From Maricaulis sp. (GTDB lineage: Bacteria; Pseudomonadota; Alphaproteobacteria; Caulobacterales; Maricaulaceae), in the NCBI RefSeq assembly GCF_017643475.1, contig NZ_JAEPNI010000002.1:792767-856766 (forward strand): DNA of 64,000 nt. The letters run 5' to 3'. Below the pieces are notes generated by a model, which was not told the DNA's origin, did no database searches, and saw nothing but the letters and a program-made list of their open reading frames with translations. Shown here piece after piece: positions 52,379 to 62,408 of the stretch. Numbering within the stretch: position 1 is the first letter of the stretch; each line of letters starts with the position of its first letter. Position numbers and translations under genes: made by a program.

Positions 52379-53996
52379 CAGCCCCGCGCCTCTGTGACAG
52401 CGTTCGCTTCAACTCGTCCTCACAAGTCAGCCCGGCCGCGCATTTCTGCAGGCCGTCCTGCCACATGGTGCGGAACGCCCGGTTTGCCAGTTCACGCGAA
52501 ACGGCTTCAGCATCAACAGATTGCTGCCTGATTGCCGCGCGCATGGATTCGTCAACATGGAAGGCTTCAACGACCGGCACACGCCCGCGAAATCCGGTTT
52601 GACCGCAAGCCTCACACCCTGCCCCCGCACACACGGTACACAGTCGGCGGACGAGCCGTTGGCCGAACACGCCGGCGAGCGTGGACGCAATCAGGAAATC
52701 GGCAACTCCAAGGTCCTGCAAACGGGTGATGGCTGATGGTGCGTCATTGGTGTGCAGGGTGGAGAGGACGAGATGGCCTGTCATCGCGGCCTGAACAGCT
52801 GTGTGCGCGGTTTCCGCATCGCGGATCTCGCCCACCATGACGACATCCGGGTCATGGCGCAGGAAGGACCGCAGGGCTTCTGCAAACGAAATCCCGATGG
52901 CCGGATTGATCTGGGACTGGCCGACACCCGCCAGGCGATATTCGATCGGATCCTCGATCGTCAGGATCTTGCGCTCGCCGTTGGCAAGATGGCGCAGAAA
53001 GGCATACAGGGAAGTTGTCTTGCCGGACCCGGTTGGTCCCGTCACCAGGACAAGGCCATGAGGCTCGGCCAGCACTTTTCCGGCCGTGCCAGCCACAACA
53101 TCGGAAAATCCAAGGTCGGCCACGTCGCGCAGACTGAGCTCCGGGTCGAGCAAACGTAGAACCAGGCTCTCGCCGTACTGCCCTGGCACGACGGAAACAC
53201 GGACATCCACTGATCGACCGGCGATCGGTACGGAGAACCGTCCATCCTGGGGTCGTCTGCGCTCGGCGATATCGAGGTCGGCCAGGACCTTTACGCGAGA
53301 GATCACCGCGAGCGCCTGGTTTGATGGCCATGTATTAAGCTGGCGCAAAATCCCGTCTACCCGACACCGGACAACCGCCTCACGTTGTTGGAGTTCCACG
53401 TGGATATCGGATGCCCCCGCCTCCACCGCCCGGGCTACGAGCTGATCGAGCGCACGGATGACCGGGCCGGCCTGAGCCAGGTCGCGCAAACGGTCGGAAT
53501 CGGCGAGCAAGTCGAGCTCGACATGTTCGCGCTCCCCCGCCTCATCGGCCTCATCAAGACTGATGGATAACTGGTCGAACAGGCCCTGGGTCAGCACGAC
53601 TGGTGTCACCGGGCGGCGGCACGCGAATGACAGCCCCTGCAAGGCCTTGAGATTTTGTGGATCCACGACGCCCGCTATCACCGACGCGCCATCTGTTCCC
53701 AGAGGAAGGATACGCTCACCTCGCAAGAAATCCGGATTTACATCAGCGTCCATCGGTTCAAGGCCGTCAGGCAGCTGCAGGGTTTCCCGCGATGTGGCGA
53801 ATGCCAGGCCCGAGACCTGTCCGTAGAAGGTTGCAATGTCCGCCTCGCTCATCAATCCGGACTGAGCGAGAACCCTGTCGAGAGGTTCGCGGGATCTATC
53901 TTGCAGGGCCTGGGCGTGAGCAGCCTCGGTATCGGACAGCGTGCCGCCATCCACCAGCTGTTGCAGCAATTCTACAGGCTCAAGAGGATCAACCAT
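52371..53996 (-). CDS. gspE: type II secretion ATPase GspE
   Basis: 541 residues. N-terminal MshEN-like domain (about 1-145), then the ATPase: GASDIHVE at 194-201, Walker A GPTGSGKTTS (320-329), Asp box LTIEDPIEY (345-353), Walker B DPDVVMVGEIRD (382-393), His box TGHLVLSTLHTND, and a four-cysteine zinc module C453, C456, C461, C464. It powers pseudopilus assembly. The ATG at 53996 is the first of the gsp genes; GGAG about 13 bases upstream lies in a hairpin (54010-54024). Confidence 0.96.
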   Translation of the reverse strand: MVDPLEPVELLQQLVDGGTLSDTEAAHAQALQDRSREPLDRVLAQSGLMSEADIATFYGQVSGLAFATSRETLQLPDGLEPMDADVNPDFLRGERILPLGTDGASVIAGVVDPQNLKALQGLSFACRRPVTPVVLTQGLFDQLSISLDEADEAGEREHVELDLLADSDRLRDLAQAGPVIRALDQLVARAVEAGASDIHVELQQREAVVRCRVDGILRQLNTWPSNQALAVISRVKVLADLDIAERRRPQDGRFSVPIAGRSVDVRVSVVPGQYGESLVLRLLDPELSLRDVADLGFSDVVAGTAGKVLAEPHGLVLVTGPTGSGKTTSLYAFLRHLANGERKILTIEDPIEYRLAGVGQSQINPAIGISFAEALRSFLRHDPDVVMVGEIRDAETAHTAVQAAMTGHLVLSTLHTNDAPSAITRLQDLGVADFLIASTLAGVFGQRLVRRLCTVCAGAGCEACGQTGFRGRVPVVEAFHVDESMRAAIRQQSVDAEAVSRELANRAFRTMWQDGLQKCAAGLTCEDELKRTLSQRRGADG

Positions 53997-54009
53997 GGAT
54001 GTCTACAGC

Positions 54010-54060
54010 TCCTTCAATGAAGGACTGCTCCTGGAGGAGCGTCGATGAGCTCCTCCAGGA
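54010..54060 (-). promoter_or_regulatory. two tandem hairpins in the gspE leader
   Basis: On the minus strand, 17 bases past the autotransporter stop, a perfect 12-base stem TCCTGGAGGAGC / GCTCCTCCAGGA (54049-54060 with 54029-54040, loop eight bases), then TCCTTC / GAAGGA (54010-54024). The second stem contains the AAGGAG that is the likely ribosome-binding site of gspE. No T run follows, so this is more likely to control translation or attenuate read-through than to terminate. Confidence 0.55.
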
Positions 54061-54076
54061 TAGGCTATTCCCAAAA

Positions 54077-57000
54077 TCAGTCCATGCTGAGCGGCAGGCG
54101 GATCCGGATCATCGCATTGTTCGCCTCGAAATCTGACTGGCCAACGCCTTGCAGACCGACCTCCGCCGAGAGCACGCCGCCATTGGCAAATTCAGCATTG
54201 ACGCCAAGGCGGGCGTCTGCCCGGAAGTCACCGACCCCCTGAAGAACGCCTGACGTGTTGATGACTTCAGCGCTTTCGTAATCCCAGATCGCGTTGAGCC
54301 GGACGTAAGGCTCAAGATACCCGCCTTCGCCACGCTCAATCCGGTAGGCAAACTCAGGTCCGAAGCTGGCCCGGCCGATGGTGATCTCCTGGGACGGGAT
54401 GAAGATGCCGAGACTGTCGGTATAGGCCGCCTGCTCCTCTGAGAAGTAGGCAACACCCAGTTCCGGCGTAATCCGCCAGCCGCCGGTTCGATAATCGCCG
54501 GTCAGGTTGGTTTCAAACAGCATGCGCTCGGTATCGAACTCATCCCAATAAGTTCCAATCGGGTTGATTTCGTTCTCCGAACGGCCCCAGGCACCGCGTG
54601 CATCGAAATAGAGATTTTCGCTGAGGCGAGCGACCATGTACGGGCCGGCCATCCAGCCATCACCTTCGACACGGCTGCGCCATTCTCCGGTGACGGTTTC
54701 CGCCGAGTCAAACTGCAGCATCGCACCAAGCAGGAGGTCCTCGGAATGCAGGAAATCGACACCAAGCGAGTACATGCCGAAGTCGGATTCCGCATCCAGG
54801 CCTGCACGATCGTCAGTGACGCTGGCATAGCTGGCTTCGAACCACACATCTACCGAGCTCATACCGGTAGACCGATGCACGCCGAGTGCCTCGTCCCTAT
54901 CCGACGGGACGCGATCATCACGCGCCGACATCCGGATCGCATTTAGGCTGGTCGAGAAGTTCGCCTGCATGCCCCGCTCGGTCAGATTGGCGGAGAAGTG
55001 GTTCTGGGTCGCTACGCCATCCGCAGTCCGCATACGACGGGACAGATCCGGTGCATTGGTCAAGATCTGGTCTGCACGCGCAGCCATGAAGCTGCGAATG
55101 GCAGAGGTCGTGATCTCGCGGATATAGTCCTCGTCTCGCACATTGGCGAACGTACAGGTCATGACCTCCTCCGGGTCAAGATCAATGGTCGCCGTTCCAG
55201 CGGACAGGTCGAAGCTCGAACCGTTATCATCATCGCCCGTACAGATGATCGAACTCAGACGCCAACCTTCAGCCGCAGCCTGGGTGATGTCGTATTGTCC
55301 ACGCAAAACGGTCTCAGCCATTGTCGATGCAGAGCCGTTGACCGTCGTCAGCGTCACTCCGTCAAACTCCGCCAAATCGGAGGTGTAGCTGAAGCTGCCC
55401 TGACCGGCGATATCCGGCAAAGTCGTTGAAACCAGCGTCAGCGTGCCTTCCCGTGGCTCAAGCGTGATCGTCACCGGAATGTTGATGGTGTTGAGCGTAT
55501 TGGCCCGCGCCAGCCCATCCTTCTGCCCAGCCGCAGCGGTCTCGGTGATCGTGATCGTTGCGTTATAGGTGCCAGGATCCAGGTCCAGAACTGCCGCTGT
55601 GAAGCTGACCGTGAAAGTCAGGCTGCCAGACGCAGGGATCGAGCCGGATGTCGGGTCCACCGTCAACCAGGCAGCATCCGTGGAGGCTTCGAAGAAGAAC
55701 GCAGAACCACCGGTATTGGTGAGATCAAACGTGGTCGTCGTTGACGTCGGATCGTCGGACGCGGAAGCCAGTGTGATCTCGACCTGCGGAATCTCGGTCT
55801 CATCCACCTCAGGGTCCGCGGTGAGTGCAAAGGTACACGTCACGGCATCGGTCGGTGCCAGGGTCACATCCAGTGTCCCGGCAGCCGCATCCGTCGCAGA
55901 CGTGCCGCCCACACAGCTGATGCCGGAGAGCGAGAAACCATCCTCTTCGGTGAAGGCAAACCCGTATGCGCCCTCACTCAGATCCGTGAAGTTTTCGGTG
56001 CCGGTTTGGGCCGTCGTCGAAATGGCGAAACTGCCCAGATCGCTGGTGAAATCGAATTCACCGTCAACAAGACCATCAATCTCGGCAACAATGCTGATGC
56101 TGCCACGCCGTTGCTCAACGGAGAACACGTCAGCAGTTGTGTCGTCCACCAAAGCGTTGCCCAGCAAATCGGAAACGCCGGAAACAGTGACATCAATATC
56201 AGCCAGGCTGCTCTGTGAATCCAGAACCGTGTACGTCGCGGTATAGGTTGTGTCCCCGTTGGAGAAAGCACCCGACTGGAAACTCAACGCCGCGCTGACA
56301 TCAGGAGCGAAGCTCAGCGTAGGATTGCTCGCCGTATCAACCTGTTCGGAGAAATCGACCGCAACGGTGAAGGCATCACCAACATCGTCGTTACGCAGAT
56401 CGGTATCCGAGACCGCCAGATTATCAACGGTTGGACCGGTTTCATCATTGTCGATTGAGAACTGGGCCGCTGCCGTATTGCCGTTACCGGCCGCATCCTG
56501 TGCAACATCCGCAGCAACGTCGACCGTTACAGCACCATCAGCCGCCGGCGTAATGTCCGCCGTGTAGGTCGTACCGGATCCCGCGAAATTCGAGGCCGCG
56601 CCATTGCCAACAGCAATGTCTCCGAGCACGAACCCGGTCACGCTTTCATCAAACGTGAAGGTCACCGAGAACAGGCCAGCGACTGGATCGCTTGACGTCG
56701 TGGTAATCGCGAGCCCCGGCGCCGTTTCGTCATTCTCGATCGTAAACTGTGCGGCAGCGGTATTTGTGTTGCCTGCAGCGTCCTGGGCCACACCCGCAGC
56801 AATATCAACTGTCACCGTGCCATCGCTGGCAGGCGTGATATCCGCAGTGTAGCTAGTCCCGGATCCGGCAAGGTTCGACGCCGCGCCATTACCCACGGTG
56901 ATGTCGCCAACCGCTAGGCCTGTGACTGTTTCATCGAAGGTAATGCTGACGGAGAAGACACCGGAAACCGGGTCGGATGCAGCACTCGTAATGACAACGC

Positions 57001-60000
57001 CTGGGGGCGTCTCGTCATTCTCGATCGAGAATTGCGCTGCGGCCGTGTTGTCATTGCCCGCCGCGTCCTGTGCGACGCCGGCAGCGACATCAACGGTAAC
57101 AGTACCACCCGATGTCGGTCGGACATTGGCGGTAAAGGTCATATTGTCAGCCGTCGCCAGTGAGCCTGCCGAACCGTTGCCGACCACAAGGTCTCCGATC
57201 GCAAAACCGCTGACAACTTCAGAGAAGCTAATCGTGATCGAGAAGGAACCTGACACCGGATCACTTGACGCCGTGGTGATTGTAACACTCGGGCCAGTCT
57301 CGTCATTCTCGATCGTGAACTGACTGGAGGCATCATTGTCGTTGCCCGCAGCATCCTGGGCAACCGCCGCAGGGACATCGACTGTCACCGAACCATCCGC
57401 CGCCGGCGTGATGTCGACGCTAAAGGTGGTGTTGTCGGCCGTGGCAAGGTTGGAAGCAGAGCCGTTTCCGACAACCAGATCGGCTGCTGCGAAACCGGTG
57501 ACCGCCTCATCAAACAAGACCTCGAGCGAGAACACACCCGAGACCGGGTCACTGGCCGCCGAGCGCAAGCGCACTGTCGGCCCTGTTTCGTCGTTTTCGA
57601 TGGTGAACTGGGTCGCCACCGTGTTGTCATTTCCGGCCGCATCCTGCGCGACAGCGGCTGCGACATCGACGGTCACCGTACCATCGCCTGTCGGCGTGAT
57701 GTCGGCGGTGAAAATCGTATTGTCCGATGTCACGAGATTGGACGCCGTACCATTGCCGACCGCAATGTCGCCCAGAGCAAATCCGGACACCGCTTCCGAG
57801 AACGTGACAGTCAACGGGAAGGCCCCCGAAACCGGGTCGCTGGAGGTTGATGTCAGCGTGACCGTCGGAGGGGTTTCATCATTCTCGATGCTGAACTGGG
57901 TCGCAGCCACATTGTCATTACCCGCCAGGTCCTGCGCGACAGCTGCAGCGACATCGACCGTAACCGGTCCATCTGCCGTCGGTGTGATATCCGCAGTGTA
58001 GCTGTCATCGAAACCGGCAAAGTTTGACGCAGCGCCATTCCCCACCGTGATATCGGAGAGGGTGAAGCCCGTGACATTTTCATCGAAGTTGAAGCTGACC
58101 GAGAACACCCCGGAAACCGGGTCGCTTGCGACGGTTGTGATGGTGAGCGTCGGCGGCACCGTATCATTGATGACGTCGATCGAATTATTGTTTGTACCGG
58201 TGACGGCCGTGCTGACCAGCGCATTGCCGGCCAGGTCCGAGATTGTCGGGCTGGCTGCCAGGGCCAATGTCACGGTAGCATTCAGATCGTCCATGTCGCC
58301 GCCGGCGAGGGAGACCTCAAAACTGCTATTGCTCAATGAGCTGACGGTTGGCGTCGCCGTCGTACCGGTCGCAACAAAGTCCGCTCCGGACAGCGTGCTG
58401 ATATCGAGATCTTCGCTGAAATCCACCTGCCAGGAGACAATATCTGCATCCGTTGGCGACACGACGCCTGCGAACAGGTCGACGCTGCTCACCGTCGGCG
58501 GTGTCTCATCATTGGTGATCGAGAATTGCGTCGCAGCGGTATTGTCATTGCCGGCAGCATCCTGTGCCACAGCACCTGCGACATCGACGGTCACACTCCC
58601 ATCCGCAGCCGGCGTGATGTCGGCGGTGAAGGTCGTATTGTCGCTGGTTGCCAGATTGGATGCTGCGCCATTGCCTACGGAAATGTCGCCGACGGCAAAT
58701 CCGGTCACAGACTCCGAGAACGTCACCGTGACGGAGAAGACGCCGGAAACCGGATCTGCAGCGCCAGAAGAAATCGTCATCGTTGGCGCGGTTTCATCGT
58801 TCTCGATGCTGAACTGGGTGGCTGCATTATTGTCATTGCCCGCAGCATCCTGAGCGACAGCGGCCGCAACATCTACGGCAACTGTGCCGTCAGACGCCGG
58901 CGTGATTGTCACCGAGAAAGCGCCTCCGCCATCGTCGGAGAAACCGGAGGCAGCACCATTTCCGACAGAAATTTCGCCCACAGTAAATCCGGTAACGGTC
59001 TCACCGAAGTCGAGCGTCAACGTGAAGGCGCCCGAAACCGGGTCACTCGCGACCGTCGACAACACCGGCGTCGGCGCGGTGGTATCATGGGTAGCCGTAT
59101 CGGTGACCAGTCCACCGACATTGCTGTCCGTGTCCGTCAGGGAAACACTGACTGTCAGCGTTCCATCGGCGAGGCCGGAAACGTCGATTCCCGAAACTTG
59201 GTACTCACTCGGCGACCCGGGCGCCGGAACCGGAATGGTTCCGCTGCCGGTAACCGGAGCACCGCCGCCCGACGACGAGATGGAGTAATCAAAGGTCGCA
59301 CCAATCTCGGGATCATCGATCGTGAAGCTGGCCGTCGTATTGGCAGCGGGGCCGTAAATAGATGCGTCAAAGGCAACCGAATAACCGCTTGGCGCTTCAT
59401 TATCGACACCAAAACCCTGAACCGCGAACGTATAGGGACTTTCGTCTGCATCATTATTCGTGATCGAGATGGTCGCCGTCTTGCTTCCCGAAGAAGACGG
59501 GTCGAACGTGACTGTAAACGTCTCACTGCTTCCAACGCCCACGGACGTCGCGGGTTGGCTGGCGACTGTGAAATCGGCAGAGCCGCTGATCGAAACCGCA
59601 TCAGAGCCCAGCGTCAGGGCGGACCCGCCAACATTTTCAATGGTGAACGTTGTTGTCAGAGTGCCCCCGACAACATTGAGATTTCCGAAGTCCGTGCCAT
59701 CAACGGCACTCGGCGTGACGTCTCCGTCCGCAATGTCATTGGCAGCCGCAGCGTCGGCCACATTGATTTCCGGGGCCGTAATACCATTGCCGGCGATCCC
59801 GAATGTGTAGGGGTTTTCGTCCGCATCATTGGTCACAAATGACAGGGTATCGGAACGCTCACCGAGCGCCGTCGGATCGAAGGTCACCGTGAATGTCGTG
59901 CTTGCTCCCGCAGCAATCGGGGAGGTCGGCTGGGAGGCGATGCTGAAATCTGTTCCTGTCACGAGGCTGACTGTTCCCACCGTCAGGTCGGTCGTGCCCA

Positions 60001-62134
60001 CATTTCGGATCGTGAACACGGCGTTCGCGGAACCACCCGCGACATCGATGGGAGCAAACAGCGTGGCATCGCCGCCACTCGGCGTCGCATCGCCATTAAC
60101 GATCTCCGCGCCAAGGCCTTCAACCTGGGCTTCAGGTGCCGCTGCTGCGACGTCGACCTCAAAGAGATTCGAGATGAGATTGCCAACTGCGCCTCCGTTA
60201 ACAGCGCCGTCGGCATTGAACTGGGCGGTGGCCGTTCCGACACCTGTCGGCGTCAGTTCAAACTGGTAATCCGTCCCGGAGCCGGTCAGGCCGGCAGCGG
60301 TTGCGCCGACCAAGCTCAGGTCCGCGATCTCCACACCGGTGACATCCTCACTAAAGGTGACGTCAACGGTGAAATTCTCAGCCACGGAAACCGGGCCCGC
60401 AGGGCCTTCAACGCGCACCGTTGGCGCAATAACTTCAACATTCAGGGTGTCGCTGGCCCGCTCAATGCTGACCGCACCAACATCAGATCGTGTCGCCGAA
60501 AGGAGGGACGTCGTGTTCGTGTATTCGCCATGCGTAGCACCGGCCGGGACATCAACCGTCACCGAGAAGGTGCAACTGGCATCCTGTGCCAGACTACCAT
60601 TGGTCAGCGTGATTGTATCAGTACCGGACAAGGTCGAGCCGGATCCACAAACGTCGGTTGCCGGCAATCCTGTCGCGACCATTCCGCTCAGCGCCGCATC
60701 AAGATCATCCGTGAAGGACAGGTCGCTGGTCGTGAAACTGCCCGCAGCAGAGATCGTGAATTCCAGCGTGACCTGCTCACCAGGCCCAACCGGATCGTTG
60801 GTGAACTCCTTGGAAAAATCAATGACGCCGGTGCCCTCAAAACCAGCAATTTCAAGCTGGGTTTGGGCTGGATCAACAATAATCGCGCCCGTCGTGGCGA
60901 GTGATGCCGACAGCAAGCTCGTCTGAACACCATAACTGCCAGGCGCCGCCCCGGCCGGGATCAGCACCGGGACCTCGATGGTACACGAATTGCCCGCTGT
61001 AAGACTACCACCAGTATAAATCAGGAATGTCGTCCCGGAGAGCGTGCCACCACACGTATCAACCGTCGGCCCACCGGTCGCAGCGAGCCCGGTCAATCCC
61101 GCCTGAATATTCTCCGTAAAGAAGGTGATGGTCATGTCTTCGGAAGACGTATTCTCGATGGTAAACCGGTGAGTAGGCGTACCCCCGGCCGCGAACGGAC
61201 CATTGAGAAATTCATTGGTGAAATTCACCAAGCTTGCCGGGTCGACCGGCGGCGCTGCGTCGTAAGCCACTGAATAGGTATTCGAAACATTGTTCGCATT
61301 ACCGGCGATGTCCGTCACGCTTGCCGCAGGCAGGGAAATTTCAATCGGCGTGCCGCCAGTGGGCGTCACTTCGAGATTGGCGCTGAAAATTGCGCCACCG
61401 GCATCTCCGCCTTGATTGATCAGGCTCACCGTGGCGTTGGAAACGAGCAAATCCGCTACATCAAAATCCTCAACCTGCTCCGGAAAAAGAGAGGCAGAAT
61501 CTGTAAACGAGACGGAGGCATTGAAGACGCCACTGACAGGACCGGCAGGACCGGACACTTCAACGTTTGGCGCATCATCATCCGCCTCAACGGTAACAAC
61601 CACGTCGCCAATCGCTGCTGCAAAAGGCGTCACACCATCATCATTACCCGTCAGATCGGTAGCAGAAATCGTGTAGTTTCCGGCCGCCGTACCCTCAGGG
61701 ACCACAAAAGTGATCGAAACGGAACAGAATGAAAATGCCGCATTCATCGCCAGATTCGAGATCGAGATGGTGCCGGTGTTGACGCCGGTGATAACCGGAG
61801 CGCCATTGAGGTCACAGCCAAATCCGGTTGAGGCGGTCGCTGCAACAGCCAGGGGAATTCCCGCCCCCAGATAGACCGTCATTTCACCGTCTTCGAAATG
61901 GGTCGTGGGAGATTCGAAGATCGTATACGAGAGAGAGACCGTATCGCCGGGCTCAATCCGTGAGACATGCCCGGGCGGGGGACTGAACACTTGCTCCGCA
62001 GCCGAGCCTGAAACGGCCGGCTGGGCTTGCGCCGCGCCAACCGCCCAAACGGCACCTACACCAGCAAGGGCGAAAGACTTCAACGCCTTATCAGCATAGC
62101 CCACGACAGCAGAAAATCGATCAAGTGACAGCAT
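54077..62134 (-). CDS. giant repeat-containing autotransporter, 2685 aa
   Basis: Signal peptide of about 37 residues (AAQAQ). N-terminal region of DUF11/DUF7933-like beta domains, including two copies of NEF/KEF-type anchoring repeats (near 60650-61200). Two choice-of-anchor-D (ASH-like) repeats near 59420-60100. Then about eight Ig-like BapA-type repeats of 95-96 residues (56440-59090) ending xxENDETxP. Further Ig-like domains, then two DUF-like beta modules and a final autotransporter barrel (about 260 residues, 54077-54870) with strands such as WMAGPYMVARLSENLYFDARGAWG. It ends LPLSMD, not the usual aromatic. The start at 62134 follows GGGGGATAAT. It is probably a very long surface adhesin. 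Confidence 0.85.
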   Translation of the reverse strand: MLSLDRFSAVVGYADKALKSFALAGVGAVWAVGAAQAQPAVSGSAAEQVFSPPPGHVSRIEPGDTVSLSYTIFESPTTHFEDGEMTVYLGAGIPLAVAATASTGFGCDLNGAPVITGVNTGTISISNLAMNAAFSFCSVSITFVVPEGTAAGNYTISATDLTGNDDGVTPFAAAIGDVVVTVEADDDAPNVEVSGPAGPVSGVFNASVSFTDSASLFPEQVEDFDVADLLVSNATVSLINQGGDAGGAIFSANLEVTPTGGTPIEISLPAASVTDIAGNANNVSNTYSVAYDAAPPVDPASLVNFTNEFLNGPFAAGGTPTHRFTIENTSSEDMTITFFTENIQAGLTGLAATGGPTVDTCGGTLSGTTFLIYTGGSLTAGNSCTIEVPVLIPAGAAPGSYGVQTSLLSASLATTGAIIVDPAQTQLEIAGFEGTGVIDFSKEFTNDPVGPGEQVTLEFTISAAGSFTTSDLSFTDDLDAALSGMVATGLPATDVCGSGSTLSGTDTITLTNGSLAQDASCTFSVTVDVPAGATHGEYTNTTSLLSATRSDVGAVSIERASDTLNVEVIAPTVRVEGPAGPVSVAENFTVDVTFSEDVTGVEIADLSLVGATAAGLTGSGTDYQFELTPTGVGTATAQFNADGAVNGGAVGNLISNLFEVDVAAAAPEAQVEGLGAEIVNGDATPSGGDATLFAPIDVAGGSANAVFTIRNVGTTDLTVGTVSLVTGTDFSIASQPTSPIAAGASTTFTVTFDPTALGERSDTLSFVTNDADENPYTFGIAGNGITAPEINVADAAAANDIADGDVTPSAVDGTDFGNLNVVGGTLTTTFTIENVGGSALTLGSDAVSISGSADFTVASQPATSVGVGSSETFTVTFDPSSSGSKTATISITNNDADESPYTFAVQGFGVDNEAPSGYSVAFDASIYGPAANTTASFTIDDPEIGATFDYSISSSGGGAPVTGSGTIPVPAPGSPSEYQVSGIDVSGLADGTLTVSVSLTDTDSNVGGLVTDTATHDTTAPTPVLSTVASDPVSGAFTLTLDFGETVTGFTVGEISVGNGAASGFSDDGGGAFSVTITPASDGTVAVDVAAAVAQDAAGNDNNAATQFSIENDETAPTMTISSGAADPVSGVFSVTVTFSESVTGFAVGDISVGNGAASNLATSDNTTFTADITPAADGSVTVDVAGAVAQDAAGNDNTAATQFSITNDETPPTVSSVDLFAGVVSPTDADIVSWQVDFSEDLDISTLSGADFVATGTTATPTVSSLSNSSFEVSLAGGDMDDLNATVTLALAASPTISDLAGNALVSTAVTGTNNNSIDVINDTVPPTLTITTVASDPVSGVFSVSFNFDENVTGFTLSDITVGNGAASNFAGFDDSYTADITPTADGPVTVDVAAAVAQDLAGNDNVAATQFSIENDETPPTVTLTSTSSDPVSGAFPLTVTFSEAVSGFALGDIAVGNGTASNLVTSDNTIFTADITPTGDGTVTVDVAAAVAQDAAGNDNTVATQFTIENDETGPTVRLRSAASDPVSGVFSLEVLFDEAVTGFAAADLVVGNGSASNLATADNTTFSVDITPAADGSVTVDVPAAVAQDAAGNDNDASSQFTIENDETGPSVTITTASSDPVSGSFSITISFSEVVSGFAIGDLVVGNGSAGSLATADNMTFTANVRPTSGGTVTVDVAAGVAQDAAGNDNTAAAQFSIENDETPPGVVITSAASDPVSGVFSVSITFDETVTGLAVGDITVGNGAASNLAGSGTSYTADITPASDGTVTVDIAAGVAQDAAGNTNTAAAQFTIENDETAPGLAITTTSSDPVAGLFSVTFTFDESVTGFVLGDIAVGNGAASNFAGSGTTYTADITPAADGAVTVDVAADVAQDAAGNGNTAAAQFSIDNDETGPTVDNLAVSDTDLRNDDVGDAFTVAVDFSEQVDTASNPTLSFAPDVSAALSFQSGAFSNGDTTYTATYTVLDSQSSLADIDVTVSGVSDLLGNALVDDTTADVFSVEQRRGSISIVAEIDGLVDGEFDFTSDLGSFAISTTAQTGTENFTDLSEGAYGFAFTEEDGFSLSGISCVGGTSATDAAAGTLDVTLAPTDAVTCTFALTADPEVDETEIPQVEITLASASDDPTSTTTTFDLTNTGGSAFFFEASTDAAWLTVDPTSGSIPASGSLTFTVSFTAAVLDLDPGTYNATITITETAAAGQKDGLARANTLNTINIPVTITLEPREGTLTLVSTTLPDIAGQGSFSYTSDLAEFDGVTLTTVNGSASTMAETVLRGQYDITQAAAEGWRLSSIICTGDDDNGSSFDLSAGTATIDLDPEEVMTCTFANVRDEDYIREITTSAIRSFMAARADQILTNAPDLSRRMRTADGVATQNHFSANLTERGMQANFSTSLNAIRMSARDDRVPSDRDEALGVHRSTGMSSVDVWFEASYASVTDDRAGLDAESDFGMYSLGVDFLHSEDLLLGAMLQFDSAETVTGEWRSRVEGDGWMAGPYMVARLSENLYFDARGAWGRSENEINPIGTYWDEFDTERMLFETNLTGDYRTGGWRITPELGVAYFSEEQAAYTDSLGIFIPSQEITIGRASFGPEFAYRIERGEGGYLEPYVRLNAIWDYESAEVINTSGVLQGVGDFRADARLGVNAEFANGGVLSAEVGLQGVGQSDFEANNAMIRIRLPLSMD
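56440..59090 (-). repeat. array of about eight Ig-like coding repeats
   Basis: Boundaries, judged by the recurring ENDE(T)-coding words, fall near 58792, 58501, 58155, 57871, 57585, 57297, 57010, 56723 and 56438: unit spacing about 285-290 bases except one longer, different unit (58155-58501). Each unit carries DPVSGxF, V(T/S)GF, VGNGxASN, DITP and AQDAAGNDN. Copies are near-identical over long stretches. Confidence 0.85.
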
Positions 62135-62234
62135 ATTATCCCCCAGTCGCGACGACCGCTCGTAGCAAGCGGCGCTCCCGAGATCTCGAGAACGCACAAT
62201 GCAGCCGGACGCGCGCGTTTCGCCCCCCCTCAAC

Positions 62235-62408
62235 GGGACGCTTCGCGCATCCTATACGACCCGAATCCGCCGGACTAGGGCAAATTCGCGCTAAACGCGC
62301 GATTTCAGCAAATTCCCCATTTCTTGCTGCTCATCGGAACCGTAAGCACCCGAGCAAGGGTGACATTCGCCATGCCCCCACTACGCCGGGCGGGAGCAGC
62401 GACTGGGG
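62235..62408. other. upstream region of the giant autotransporter
   Basis: Contains GCAAATTC at 62280-62287 and again at 62308-62315 (28 bases apart), with a CGCGC..GCGCG palindrome between them. These could be operator sites for the autotransporter promoter on the minus strand. Two GANTC sites also fall here or nearby. No gene is visible. Confidence 0.35.

Noticed and set aside
56440..59090. CRISPR array
   Set aside because: The units are 285-290 bases, coding and without spacers.
58526..59842. Long open reading frame opposite the autotransporter repeats
   Set aside because: It repeats because the coding strand repeats; it has no start signal and no domain, and the minus-strand frame is continuous for 8 kb.
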